Below are positions 17,600 through 25,965 of a DNA stretch of 33,583 bases, piece after piece. Both the position numbers and the translations under genes were made by a program. Below the pieces are notes generated by a model. The model had not been told where the DNA came from. It searched no databases and saw only the letters and a program-made list of their open reading frames with translations. Source of the DNA: Thiocapsa sp. KS1 (lineage in GTDB: Bacteria > Pseudomonadota > Gammaproteobacteria > Chromatiales > Chromatiaceae); assembly GCF_001499735.1 (NCBI RefSeq), contig NZ_LN848257.1, positions 1,267,419 through 1,301,001 of the forward strand. The letters run 5' to 3'. Positions within the stretch are counted from its first letter, which is position 1. The number at the start of each line of letters is the position of its first letter.

Positions 17600-18424
17600 A
17601 TGGCAGGGCTTCCCGCCCGAATTGTTCGCGACTCCAGACTCCTGCTGCTGGATTTCGATGGCGTCGTCACGACCGAAGCCGAGGACGTCGGACTCAAAGC
17701 CCAGACCCTGTCGGTCTTCGCGGCGATCGGCGCACAGTTCGGCGAACGTGCACTGAAGATGGTACGACTCGCCGGCCGCGCGATCTACGATGCGGGCGGA
17801 AGCCTGCAGCTCGGGCCGCTCCTCTACCATGCGGCGAAGCTGCTCAAGCCCGTCGATGCGCCGATCGAGCCGACGCTCGCAAGGCTCATCGCCGCCTGCA
17901 CGGACAGCCTCGACTATCGGGGAATCGCTCCCGCGGGCGAGAATCTCCGGGAGGCTCTCGCGCGCCTGCAGGAACGGGGAATCGAGGTCGCGATCCTGAC
18001 CAACGGTGTCCGCGAGAACGTCTTCCGGGTGCTCGCACTCAAGGGTCTGACGGAGATGTTCCCGCCCGAGCACATCTTCGACGCCATCTCGACGCTGGAC
18101 AAACACGGCAAGCTGCATCCGAAACCCGATCCGAAAGGCTACCAGTTCGTGCTCCGGGAATTGGGCGTCGAGCCCGCCTCCTGCATCGTCGTCGACAACA
18201 GCCGGAAGAATGTTCGCGCGGCGAAACGCGAGGTCGGGTGCGGCGCAGTCATCTACATCGGCAACAGCCTCAAGGCCAAAGACCGCAAGGTGATCGACCA
18301 TCTGTCGCCCTCGTTCGTGCATCTTATGGACGAGATCGTCGCCGTGCTCGGGCGAGCGGATATCGTCGAGCCCGCACGCATCGGCCTGCCCCTCGACGAG
18401 CACATATCGGCACCTGTCGATTAG
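17600..18424 (+). CDS. HAD-superfamily hydrolase, nucleotidase-like
   Basis: A 274-residue haloacid-dehalogenase-fold phosphatase. All four motifs are visible: nucleophile and acid D18/D20 in LLLLDFDGVVT, motif II T134-N-G in AILTNGVREN, motif III K175 in HPKPDPKGY, and motif IV VVDNSRKN (D199). The DNSRKN form recalls the DDSxRN of pyrimidine 5'-nucleotidase-type HADs, so a phosphorylated small molecule is the likely substrate; which one is unknown. A helical cap lies between motifs I and II. There is no signal peptide. A good GAGGAG precedes the ATG. Its neighbours do not indicate a pathway. Confidence 0.82.
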   Translation: MAGLPARIVRDSRLLLLDFDGVVTTEAEDVGLKAQTLSVFAAIGAQFGERALKMVRLAGRAIYDAGGSLQLGPLLYHAAKLLKPVDAPIEPTLARLIAACTDSLDYRGIAPAGENLREALARLQERGIEVAILTNGVRENVFRVLALKGLTEMFPPEHIFDAISTLDKHGKLHPKPDPKGYQFVLRELGVEPASCIVVDNSRKNVRAAKREVGCGAVIYIGNSLKAKDRKVIDHLSPSFVHLMDEIVAVLGRADIVEPARIGLPLDEHISAPVD

Positions 18425-18774
18425 ACTGCTGCCGCAACCGCATGCGGAGGCGCCTATGCAGCCCCTGATCCCGACCACGATCGCATCGGTCGGCGTTGCC
18501 GGAAACCCGCCTGCTGCGTCGACGCGACGAGGCCAGCTGCACCGCTGTTGACGGCAGCGGCAGGGAGTATTCGCAGACCGGCCAGGCCGTTCGCGGTACC
18601 CTTAGGCGGGCTTCGGGCCGAGGGATCGCCGGTTCGCGATGGCGGCCCCGATCCAGACTCGAGTGTCGACCCTGACCTGCCCGGTATCGATCGGGACGAT
18701 TCACTTTTGACCTTTTCCCGTGCTCGGCCGACAGGATCGACTGTCCCGGCACCGATAATCAGAGAGCAACCACG
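18425..18774. other. 350-bp interval without a confident gene
   Basis: No conserved ORF or RNA recognised. A 31-codon ORF (18456-18551) has an unusually good GGAGG five bases before its ATG, but its peptide is not familiar. A CCGCATGCGG palindrome lies at 18438-18447. The promoter of the following small gene should lie near the 3' end; TTGACC at 18709-18714 has no good -10 partner. Confidence 0.5.
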
Positions 18775-18948
18775 ATGGCCAAGACAAACTACGCGTTCGA
18801 AAAGCGTCAGCGCGACCTCCAAAAGAAGCAGAAAAAAGAGGAGAAACAGAAGCGCAAGGCCGAGCACACCGGCAATCAACCGCAGGACTCCGAGGCCGGC
18901 TCGCCGGAGACGGACACCGACACGGACACGGATCAACAACCCGACTGA
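18775..18948 (+). CDS. Small basic/acidic protein, 57 residues
   Basis: An ORF too short for most gene callers. It begins MAKTNYAFEKRQRDLQKKQK, a Lys/Arg/Gln/Glu-rich N-terminal half predicted to be one long helix, and ends in an acidic tail with alternating Thr and Asp (SPETDTDTDTDQQPD). The opening resembles small conserved proteins annotated only as hypothetical in many proteobacteria, which supports it being real. The ribosome-binding site is modest (AGAGAG, about 8 bases upstream). It sits alone between the HAD and DUF3422 genes, all plus strand. The charge split suggests nucleic-acid or ribosome association, which is inference only. Confidence 0.7.
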   Translation: MAKTNYAFEKRQRDLQKKQKKEEKQKRKAEHTGNQPQDSEAGSPETDTDTDTDQQPD

Positions 18949-19117
18949 ATCGAGCGGCAGGTCATTCGGACCGGCCGACCGCCGCACGGATCGACACCAA
19001 GGCTTCTCCAGGGGATGACGACATCCCTTACTGCCGCCGAGGACGGCGCATCTCGCGCAGGTACGAGGCGCCGTCCGACGGGTTACACTCGCGCCGCCCA
19101 ACAAGGATCATCACGGC

Positions 19118-20413
19118 ATGTCACTCCCTTTTCGAGAGCATCCGCTCCGTCACACCGTCACCGACGAGCTGCACGCCCGCACCTTCGAACCCCTGCGCGC
19201 ACCCGAACGCGTCTCCTATCTCGCCGCGGTCTCGGGCGAGCGCGGAAGCGGTCGCAACGTCGAGCACCTGAAGCGACTCCTCGCCCACTACGGGCTGCCG
19301 GTCCCGGAGACGGTCGATCAGCATTATTGGATCGACTTGGGACCCATGCGCCTGCGCTGGGAACGTCATACCGAGTTCGTCACCTACACCTTCAGCAAAC
19401 GCGGCGCCTTCGAGCACCCCTTTGCCGATCCCTTGCTCGACGAGCTGCCGCAGGATTGGCTGCGCGACCTGCCCGGCGAGGTCATCACGGCGACATCGCT
19501 GGCCATCGAGCCGTGCGACCGGCCCGAACGCACCAACGACGAGCTGGTCGCGCTCTTCGACGGCAATCCCGTCATCGGCTCCGAGGTGGTGGGCGGTGCG
19601 GGGCGCGCTTGGTCGGACCACAAGATCCATGCGGACGGGTACTCCTGGATCCTCCTGCGCGACTGCGGTCTGTCCGACAACCAGGCCGGACGACTCGCCA
19701 AGCGGGTTTTGGAGATCAACGCTTACCGAGGCATGGCTCTGCTCGGGTTCCCCTTGGCACGGGGGGTGTCCGGGCCCCTCAGCGATGCCGACCGTCGCTT
19801 GGCGATGGTGGCATTACGCCTGTCGAGTCAGGGCTCGTCCGGCCAGCCGGCCTTCGAGAATGAGCTGCTCGCCGAGTTGACCAGCCTTGCAGCGGAGATC
19901 GAGGCGGTCTCGGCCCGCACCACCTATCGCTTCGATGCCTCGCGCGCCTATTACCAGATGATCCAGCAGCGTCTCGATCAGCTGCGCCAAAACCGGATCG
20001 AAGGGTTGCAGACCCTGTCGGAGTTCCTCGACGCGCGCTTGGCGCCCGCCATCGCGACCTGCGAGTCGACCCAACGACGTCAGCATGACTTGGCCGAGCG
20101 CGCCGCCCGTATCACCAGTCTCTTGCGCGCCCGTGTGGATGTCTCGCTGCAGGAGCAAAACCGTCGGCTCCTGGAGTCCATGGATCGCCGCGCTCAGATG
20201 CAGGTGCGCCTGCAGGAGACGGTCGAAGGGTTGTCCGTGATCGCGATCGGCTACTACGGCGTCGGCCTCATCGGATACGCGCTCAAAGGTCTGGAAAGCG
20301 GCGGCTTTCCGATCGACGCCGGCCTGTGGATGGGCATCGCCCTGCCCTTCGTGATCGGCTTTGCCTGGTTCGGACTCCGGCGCATCAAAAAACGCTTGAA
20401 CGGGTCGGCCTGA
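19118..20413 (+). CDS. DUF3422 family protein, C-terminal membrane anchor
   Basis: A 431-residue protein of the DUF3422 family, widespread in proteobacteria and without known function. The family opening is clear: HPLRHTVTDELHARTFEPL (from residue 8). The first ~240 residues are soluble. A helical, probably coiled-coil region (~245-365) follows, with many Arg, Gln and Leu, and then two membrane segments near the C-terminus (IAIGYYGVGLIGYAL and GLWMGIALPFVIGFAWFGL) and a basic tail RRIKKRLNGSA. This suggests a large cytoplasmic domain tethered to the inner membrane. AAGGA precedes the ATG. The 169 bp upstream show nothing certain. It converges on cbiB with a 34-bp gap and no visible terminator. 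Confidence 0.88.
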   Translation: MSLPFREHPLRHTVTDELHARTFEPLRAPERVSYLAAVSGERGSGRNVEHLKRLLAHYGLPVPETVDQHYWIDLGPMRLRWERHTEFVTYTFSKRGAFEHPFADPLLDELPQDWLRDLPGEVITATSLAIEPCDRPERTNDELVALFDGNPVIGSEVVGGAGRAWSDHKIHADGYSWILLRDCGLSDNQAGRLAKRVLEINAYRGMALLGFPLARGVSGPLSDADRRLAMVALRLSSQGSSGQPAFENELLAELTSLAAEIEAVSARTTYRFDASRAYYQMIQQRLDQLRQNRIEGLQTLSEFLDARLAPAIATCESTQRRQHDLAERAARITSLLRARVDVSLQEQNRRLLESMDRRAQMQVRLQETVEGLSVIAIGYYGVGLIGYALKGLESGGFPIDAGLWMGIALPFVIGFAWFGLRRIKKRLNGSA

Positions 20414-20447
20414 TCGGTGGAGGGTTTGAACGGCCGGGGCGGGATGC

Positions 20448-21413
20448 TCACCAGGGCATGAGCAAGCGCAGCGGCGCAACCGCCAAACCGAGCAGCAGCG
20501 CCAGGAGTGCCGCGACCAGGATCAGACGCAAGGCGCTGTTCAGGTGTCCGGCATCGAGATCCGCCGGCCAGTCCGGGTCGCCCATGTAGGCTTCGGTCAC
20601 CAAGGTGCCGCCGTAACGGATGGGACCGACCAGCCGTACCCGCAGCGCGCCGGCGCAGGCCGCCTCGCTCCAGCCGGAGTTCGGGCTGGGGAGCATGGCG
20701 TGATAGTCACCCGCGGCTCGGAAGACCAGCCGCGGGTGTAGCTTGAGCAGTGCCGCAGCGGTCGCGATCAAGGGGACCGAGAGCCGCGCCGGGACCCAAT
20801 GGACGAGGTCGTCGGAGCGCGCCGCGGCCCAGCCGAAACGGCCGTAGCGTTCGTTCTTGTAGCCGACCATCGAATCCAGGCTCGACACCGCCTTCACCAG
20901 GATCAGACCCGGGAGCCCGAAGAGACAGAGCGCCCACAGGGGCGTCAGGACTCCGTCGGTCAGGTTCTCCGAGAGGCTCTCGATGGTCGCGCGCACGATG
21001 CCGTCGCGCTCCAGTTGCTCGGTATCGCGACCGACCAGCATCCGCAGTCGGGCACGGGCCTGCGGGAGATCATCGAGCATTTCGAGCACCCGGCGTCCGT
21101 GATCCAAGAGATCACGGGTGCAGATCAGGCTGTAGGCGATGAAGACATCCCAAGCAAAGGCCGCCCACGGATACAGCGCGCCGAGACCGGATCGAACGCC
21201 CCACCAGACCGCCAGCGCGCCCCCGACCACCAGCAACCAATGCAGAATGCCGCCGACCCGCCCATTCAGCCCGACGGCAAACAAGAGACGCTCGCAACCG
21301 AGACTCCAGGCTCCGATGATCCGGATCGGATGAAGACGATAGACCGGATCCCCGATCAGCGCGTCCAGGAGGCAGGCCGCAAGTATGAGCGCGAGATGCT
21401 CGGTCAATCCCAT
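20448..21413 (-). CDS. cbiB: Adenosylcobinamide-phosphate synthase
   Basis: Attaches aminopropanol (phosphate) to adenosylcobyrate, forming adenosylcobinamide (phosphate) late in cobalamin synthesis; an integral inner-membrane enzyme. The 321 residues have several hydrophobic segments. Family features are the N-terminal DALIGDPVYRLHPIRIIG, the central ATIESLSENLTDGVLTPLWA, VGYKNERYGRFGWAAARSDD and LPSPNSGWSEAACAGALRV. The gene overlaps the end of cbiZ by 10 bp, so the two are translationally coupled. Called cobD in the aerobic-pathway nomenclature. Confidence 0.94.
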   Translation of the reverse strand: MGLTEHLALILAACLLDALIGDPVYRLHPIRIIGAWSLGCERLLFAVGLNGRVGGILHWLLVVGGALAVWWGVRSGLGALYPWAAFAWDVFIAYSLICTRDLLDHGRRVLEMLDDLPQARARLRMLVGRDTEQLERDGIVRATIESLSENLTDGVLTPLWALCLFGLPGLILVKAVSSLDSMVGYKNERYGRFGWAAARSDDLVHWVPARLSVPLIATAAALLKLHPRLVFRAAGDYHAMLPSPNSGWSEAACAGALRVRLVGPIRYGGTLVTEAYMGDPDWPADLDAGHLNSALRLILVAALLALLLGLAVAPLRLLMPW

Positions 21414-22603
21414 TTGTGCGCGAACCCCCGCACGACGGCGAGCGCGGCCAAGCGCCCGTCCGGCAACCCTTGATGCGGCGCCAGCTCGGCGCGCAGCGCG
21501 ACGAATCGCTCGGGTTTGACCGCGACGGCCGCCCCGAGCAACGCCGCCTGGTTCAGCACTGCCTCGCGCGCGACCTCGGCATGCAGCACACCGGTGCGCA
21601 CCAGATCCAGGATCTCGGCCAGGCCATAGGCCGCCGCGGCGCTGTGCGGATCATGGATGATGGCCTGGAGATTGGCGGCGAAGACGGTGGCGCCCGGAGC
21701 GTCCAGCTCGGACTCCGCGCAGGCCAGCAGCGCCGCCTCGTCGCAACCGAAGCGGCTCAAGGCCGCGCAGATGCTGCGTCTGAGCTCGGGAACGATGCCG
21801 TTCTGCAGCAGCAGACAGCGGGTGACGGCGTCATGCGTCGCCCGCCCGAGCAGCTCGCCCAAGGTGTTGTGACCGCCCGCCCAGTGACGCTCCCACTCGG
21901 CCTCGCGCGCCAGCGGGGCAGCGACAGCGAGCTGATCGGTCCCGGTGCCGGTCGCAAGACCCGACGATTGCAGACTCGGCATGCGCAGATCGAGCAAAGC
22001 CGTGCTTTTCGCCTCCGTGACCATGGTCGCTGCACGAACCAGGCACGCAGGCGTGCAGGGGTGATCGATCAGGACCAGGGTGACGATGGTTCCCGAGCCG
22101 GAGTCGTCGGGCGGTGGATCGTCGGCGGTCGGGCCTGCGGATCCGGGCTGCACCGCCGATTCCCCGGAACGCCCGCGACGGGCGGGACGGCTGCCGTCGG
22201 CCTCCTCGTGCCAAGCGGCCGGATCGCCCGCGCGGACGGCATTGCCTGTCACCCCGGCGGTGGCGACCACCGTCACGCGAAGATCCTCCGCATCCGCGTG
22301 TGCAACGACCGCGCATTGCATGTTGGCGGCGGTCCCCATGAGGGCCGTCGTCTCGGGCGGAAGCCCGGCCTCGGAGCAGGTCCGTGCGTGATAATCCCGG
22401 GCACCGAGTCCCAATACCCGCTCGTAGCGCGCCAGATGGGCCACACCCTCGCAGCTCTGATGGTTCGCGAGATGGGTCAGCGACTCGGACATCCCGCCGT
22501 TGACCCGACAGGTGCCGAGCACACGATGCGGACGCGCGAAGGCGACGACGAGATAGCGCCCCTGCCGGTGCAGGGCGTAACGGTCGGTCTCTTCGAGCAG
22601 CAT
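21404..22603 (-). CDS. cbiZ: Adenosylcobinamide amidohydrolase (cobinamide salvage)
   Basis: CbiZ removes the aminopropanol arm from adenosylcobinamide (and in some bacteria from pseudocobalamin), giving cobyrate that CbiB can re-use; the pairing with cbiB therefore makes biochemical sense. In this 399-residue protein the CbiZ domain occupies about residues 15-230, with TCRVNGGMSE (31-40), ATAGVTGNAVRAGDP and later TEAKSTALLDLRMPS. It is interrupted by a low-complexity Pro/Asp/Ser/Arg-rich insert (about 127-170). The remaining ~165 residues (AREAEWERHWAGGHN onward) are an extra helical C-terminal region not needed for the basic fold. GAGGT precedes the ATG. No clear cobalamin riboswitch was found upstream. 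Confidence 0.88.
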   Translation of the reverse strand: MLLEETDRYALHRQGRYLVVAFARPHRVLGTCRVNGGMSESLTHLANHQSCEGVAHLARYERVLGLGARDYHARTCSEAGLPPETTALMGTAANMQCAVVAHADAEDLRVTVVATAGVTGNAVRAGDPAAWHEEADGSRPARRGRSGESAVQPGSAGPTADDPPPDDSGSGTIVTLVLIDHPCTPACLVRAATMVTEAKSTALLDLRMPSLQSSGLATGTGTDQLAVAAPLAREAEWERHWAGGHNTLGELLGRATHDAVTRCLLLQNGIVPELRRSICAALSRFGCDEAALLACAESELDAPGATVFAANLQAIIHDPHSAAAAYGLAEILDLVRTGVLHAEVAREAVLNQAALLGAAVAVKPERFVALRAELAPHQGLPDGRLAALAVVRGFAHKWD

Positions 22604-22771
22604 GCCGGACCTCGATCACGGGGACAGTGGGATGGCCGTCGAGCGACGGGCCGACGGACGCGCGAGGCTATCGCAAGTGACTGCGGGGCTGCAATTACTG
22701 CATGTCACGTGAGCTCGGGTGGGTTATCGTCGATCGGGTCGAGGGGAGTACCGAGATCCGGAGGAAGAGGT

Positions 22772-22990
22772 ATGGGAAAGCACGAATCGAAGACCTGCCC
22801 GCGCTGCGGCGCCGAGTTTGAATGCAAGGCCAATCGGGCGGAGCGATGCGGCTGCCTGAGTGTCGTCCTCACGACGGAGGCACTCGACTACCTCGGCGAG
22901 CGTTATCAAGACTGTCTGTGCGTCGCCTGTCTCGCGGACATCAATCGTCTCTGCGCCGACGCCGCCGATGTGTCCAAAGAGCATCGCTAG
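22772..22990 (+). CDS. Cysteine-rich CWC-type small protein
   Basis: A 72-residue protein with nine Cys (9, 12, 18, 26, 28, 48, 50, 53, 61). The CPRCGAEFECKAN and CGC pattern matches the Cys_rich_CWC family, of unknown function, and could bind zinc or an Fe-S centre. GGAGGAAGAGG precedes the ATG, one of the best ribosome-binding sites in the window. It lies between divergent cbiZ and convergent cobB. Members of the family are often found near cobalamin genes in my recollection, but no role is established. Confidence 0.82.
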   Translation: MGKHESKTCPRCGAEFECKANRAERCGCLSVVLTTEALDYLGERYQDCLCVACLADINRLCADAADVSKEHR

Positions 22991-23035
22991 GCGAGTGTCG
23001 GTCCGATCGAGTACGCCGGCGACACACCGGCTGGT

Positions 23036-24334
23036 TCAGGGCAGAAACAGGTCCGCGGCAGCCTCCGGGGCAGACGGAAAATAGAGATGCAGGTAGCTCG
23101 CCCGCACCGGGCCGAGCCGATAGAAGGGCTCGCCCGGCTGTCCGTCGGAACGACGTTGTCCCCTGAAGCTCGGCGTCATCGGGCTCTCGAGGGCCGAATG
23201 ATGGAAGCTGTGCCCGCGCACCTCGCCCCCGGGCAGCGCGATCGATTCGAGGCCCAACCCGACCAGGCGCGGCATCAGGCGCGCCTGCCCGGGCAGCAAA
23301 CCCACCATCGCGCCGCGCTCGCCGTCGCGATCGAGCAGTGACTCGAGCAGATAGAGCATGCCGCCGCATTCGGCATAGATCGGCCGACCGGCACGCGCAT
23401 GCGCCTGAATGGATGCCTTGATGCCGTGATTGCCCTCCAGCCGCTTCAGATGTAGCTCGGGGTATCCGCCGGGCAGGTAGATGGCGTCGGCGACCACGGC
23501 GGTGTCGGCGAGCGGGGAGAACTCGACCAGCTCGGCGCCCATCGCGCGAAGTAGGTCCAGATTCTCCGGATAGATGAAGCTGAAGGCGGCGTCGCGGGCG
23601 ACGGCGATCCTGCGCCCGGCCAGCAGGAGCGGCACATCCGCGGCGGCCTCGGCGGGGTGATCGAAACGCACCGGCTCGGGGAGCCGCGCCAAGGAGGTGC
23701 CGGCAACCACCTGCGCTGCGACGTCGAGACGCGCATCGAGATCGGCGATCTCCCCGGCCTGGACGAGGCCCAGGTGTCGGCTGGGCAGCGTCGCCTCATC
23801 CACCCGTGGCAGCGCGCCTAGAAAGGGAATGCCTTCCGGCATTCCGGCCGCCAGCATCTCGGCATGGCGCGCACCGGCAACCCTGTTGGCGACGACGCCT
23901 GCGAACGGGAGGCTCGGCCGATAACGGGCCAATCCGAGCGCGAGTGCGCCGAAGGTCTGGCCCATGCCGCGGGCGTCGATCAGCACCGCTACCGGGACAC
24001 CGAAGGTCTGCGCGAGATCGGCCCCGGACGGGGTGCCGTCGAAGAGGCCCATCGCCCCTTCGATCAGGATGAGATCGGCCGCGCCGGCGGCCGCGTAGAG
24101 CTTGCGCCGCGAGTCGGTCTCGCCAATCATCCAGAGGTCGAGAGACTCGACCGGCGTCCCGGCCGCCCGTGCGAGGATCATGGGGTCCAGGAAATCCGGT
24201 CCGGTCTTAAAGACGCGCACCCGCCGCCCTTGGTTGCGATGATGGCGCGCCAGCGCGGCGACCAAGGTCGTCTTGCCCTGACCGGATGCGGGAGCGGCGA
24301 GAAAAAGCGCGGGACAGGTTCGTGCAGGGGTCAT
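23036..24334 (-). CDS. cobB: Cobyrinate a,c-diamide synthase
   Basis: ATP- and glutamine-dependent amidation of the a and c side chains of (hydrogeno)cobyrinate in cobalamin synthesis; cytoplasmic. The 432 residues show the N-terminal P-loop-like APASGQGKTT (15-24), FKTGPDFLDP, LILIEGAMGLFDG, and a C-terminal class I glutaminase domain with nucleophile Cys323 in YAECGGMLYL and the late HSFHHS motif. It could also be named cbiA; the window does not show whether the aerobic or anaerobic route is used. Divergent from cobM across 191 bp in which I see no riboswitch. The ribosome-binding site is weak. Confidence 0.93.
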   Translation of the reverse strand: MTPARTCPALFLAAPASGQGKTTLVAALARHHRNQGRRVRVFKTGPDFLDPMILARAAGTPVESLDLWMIGETDSRRKLYAAAGAADLILIEGAMGLFDGTPSGADLAQTFGVPVAVLIDARGMGQTFGALALGLARYRPSLPFAGVVANRVAGARHAEMLAAGMPEGIPFLGALPRVDEATLPSRHLGLVQAGEIADLDARLDVAAQVVAGTSLARLPEPVRFDHPAEAAADVPLLLAGRRIAVARDAAFSFIYPENLDLLRAMGAELVEFSPLADTAVVADAIYLPGGYPELHLKRLEGNHGIKASIQAHARAGRPIYAECGGMLYLLESLLDRDGERGAMVGLLPGQARLMPRLVGLGLESIALPGGEVRGHSFHHSALESPMTPSFRGQRRSDGQPGEPFYRLGPVRASYLHLYFPSAPEAAADLFLP

Positions 24335-24495
24335 GGCTCAAGTGTCGATGCGGGCCTGTTGAAGACGAGGACCGGGCGCGGCCGGACGCATTGCGCCCCG
24401 ATCGACCGGCCATCTATCCTCTAGCTCCGAGCCATCATGCTGGAAGCCTCTTCGCCGATGCAACTCACCGCGATTCGGCTGCGAGAACACTGTTG

Positions 24496-24540
24496 TAGGT
24501 AAGGTTTAAATGGGCAAGGTTCGGTATGGGTAAGGTTTGG
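24496..24540 (+). repeat. Threefold degenerate AAGGTT repeat over the cobM start
   Basis: AAGGTT recurs at 24501, 24516 and 24532 in related surroundings: GTAGGTAAGGTTTAA, ATGGGCAAGGTTCGG, ATGGGTAAGGTTTGG. The third unit is the cobM start itself. The second unit makes a 7-codon ORF (24510-24533, MGKVRYG) whose stop overlaps the second and third codons of cobM in another frame. Confidence 0.6.
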
Positions 24541-25311
24541 TTCGTCGGCGCCGGTCCGGGTGCGGCCGATCTGATCACGGTCCGCGGCAGTCGTCTGCTG
24601 GGCGAGGCCGGCGCCGTCCTCTATGCCGGATCGCTCGTCTCCCGGGCAGCCCTGCAATGGACCCCGCCAGGGTGCGACATCGCCGACTCCAAGGGCATGG
24701 ATCTCGCCGAGATCACCGGCTGGCTGATGGATCGGGCGCGGCGCCACGAGACGGTCGTACGTCTTCAGACCGGCGACCCGGCGCTTTACGGCGCACTGGC
24801 CGAGATGGCCGGACCGCTGGACCGCGCCGGGATCCCGGTCGGCATCGTGCCCGGCGTCTCCTCGGCCATGGCCTCGGCAGCGGCTGCGGGCGAGACACTG
24901 ACCCTCCCGGAGGTGACCCAAACGGTCATTCTTACCCGCGTCGAGGGGCGCACGCCGATGCCCGAGCGCGAATCGCTGGATGCCCTGGCACTCCATCACT
25001 GCTCGCTCTGCATCTTTCTCTCGATCGCCCATATCGATGCGGTGATCGACGCCCTGCGTCGTGCCGGCTGGCCGGACTCCGCACCCATGGTTGTCGTGGA
25101 GAAGGCGACCTGGCCGGGCGAGGAGCGCGTCCTGCGCGGAACGCTCGTCGACATCGCCGAGCAGTGCCGCGCCGCCGGGATCGACCGCCAAGCCATGATC
25201 CTGGCCAGCCCGGCTCTCGGTGCACGCGCGCGCACCGACATCGAGATGTCCCGGCTCTACGCCCCCGAATTCGGCCACGGCTTCCGCCGCGCCGAGCGGA
25301 CGCCAACTTGA
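24526..25311 (+). CDS. cobM: Precorrin-4 (cobalt-precorrin-4) C11-methyltransferase
   Basis: SAM-dependent methylation of C-11 of the corrin precursor in cobalamin synthesis; cytoplasmic. At 261 residues it has the normal length for CobM/CbiF, with the tetrapyrrole-methylase motifs VGAGPGAADLITVRG (7-21), YAGSLVSRA, the dipyrrole-region RLQTGDPALYGAL, GVSSAMASAAAAGETLTLPE, and TRVEGRTPMPERESL typical of the C11 enzyme. The ATG at 24526 is preceded by GGTTCGGT and overlaps a 7-codon ORF with a similar start. The stop is 10 bp before the DUF29 gene, so the two may be cotranscribed. Whether it acts on the cobalt-bound form cannot be told. Confidence 0.93.
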   Translation: MGKVWFVGAGPGAADLITVRGSRLLGEAGAVLYAGSLVSRAALQWTPPGCDIADSKGMDLAEITGWLMDRARRHETVVRLQTGDPALYGALAEMAGPLDRAGIPVGIVPGVSSAMASAAAAGETLTLPEVTQTVILTRVEGRTPMPERESLDALALHHCSLCIFLSIAHIDAVIDALRRAGWPDSAPMVVVEKATWPGEERVLRGTLVDIAEQCRAAGIDRQAMILASPALGARARTDIEMSRLYAPEFGHGFRRAERTPT

Positions 25312-25321
25312 GGACCCCGCG

Positions 25322-25768
25322 ATGAATGCTCTCTCCGAGCTCTACAAGACCGATTTCCATGCCTGGACGCTGAAGGCTGCGGAATTGATCCGCCAGCATC
25401 GCTTCGACGAGGTGAACACGGACGATCTGGCGGAGGAGCTGGACAGCATGGGGGAGCAAGAGCGCAACGAGATCGCGAACTGCCTGGTCGTCCTGCTGGC
25501 ACACCTGTTGAAGTGGCAATTTCAGCCGACCTACCGAAGCACGCGCTGGCGCAGCAGCATCATCGAGCAGCGCAAACAGATTCAGCGTCAGATCCAGTCA
25601 AGCCTCAGCGTGAAGCCTTACGTGCCGGAGGCCGTCGAGGATGCCTACCCCGACGCCGTGGATATCGCCGCGCGCGAGACCCTGCTGAGCCCCGAGCGCT
25701 TCCCCCAAACGTGCCCCTACACGATCGATCGGATCCTCGATTTCGATTTCTACCCGAACGAACCCTGA
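25322..25768 (+). CDS. DUF29 family protein
   Basis: A 148-residue soluble protein of the DUF29 family, common and multi-copy in cyanobacteria and some purple sulfur bacteria, of unknown function. Typical features are LYKTDFHAWTLKAAELIRQ, DDLAEELDSMGEQERNE, LLAHLLKWQFQP and SWR-type RWRSSIIEQR, ending ILDFDFYPNEP. I start it at the ATG at 25322, after GAGGA that overlaps the cobM stop; a longer frame to 25220 reads through the cobM end. Placement after cobM may be chance. Nothing identifies a partner. Confidence 0.88.
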   Translation: MNALSELYKTDFHAWTLKAAELIRQHRFDEVNTDDLAEELDSMGEQERNEIANCLVVLLAHLLKWQFQPTYRSTRWRSSIIEQRKQIQRQIQSSLSVKPYVPEAVEDAYPDAVDIAARETLLSPERFPQTCPYTIDRILDFDFYPNEP

Positions 25769-25794
25769 CCCCAAAGGTTAAAGGCTAGAGGTTA

Positions 25795-25960
25795 GGTTAT
25801 TTCCGGGAAAGAACCTACCGACACGCCGCTTGACGGCGTTGCTTCCGGCCGATCGGATGTGCGATGCACGATCGACGTGTCGATGCCCATTCAGGCGTAC
25901 CTCGTGCTCCTTCAGGTCGTGCGGGCATGCGCAGTCGGGATGCTGATTCCGGAAATAGCC
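25795..25960. repeat. 166-bp interval bounded by 12-bp inverted repeats
   Basis: GGTTATTTCCGG (25795-25806) and CCGGAAATAGCC (25949-25960) are inverted repeats matching at 11 of 12 positions. Inside, ACGCCG (25823-25828) and CGGCGT (25834-25839) form a short hairpin. Degenerate heptamers (GGTTAAA, GGCTAGA, GGTTAGG, 25776-25796) abut the left end and a perfect heptamer array follows the right end. It lies in the 381-bp DUF29-aceE gap; no ORF inside looks real. Confidence 0.55.
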
Positions 25961-25965
25961 TTAAA

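Noticed and set aside
22604-22771. Possible cobalamin riboswitch upstream of cbiZ (minus strand GCAGCCCCGCAGTCAC resembles the riboswitch core)
   Set aside because: The GGGAA and GGTGAAA core parts and a B12 box are missing, so the resemblance covers only one short segment. A covariance search would settle it.
24335-24495. Cobalamin riboswitch between cobB and cobM
   Set aside because: No B12 box or GCCACTG-type core could be found on either strand.
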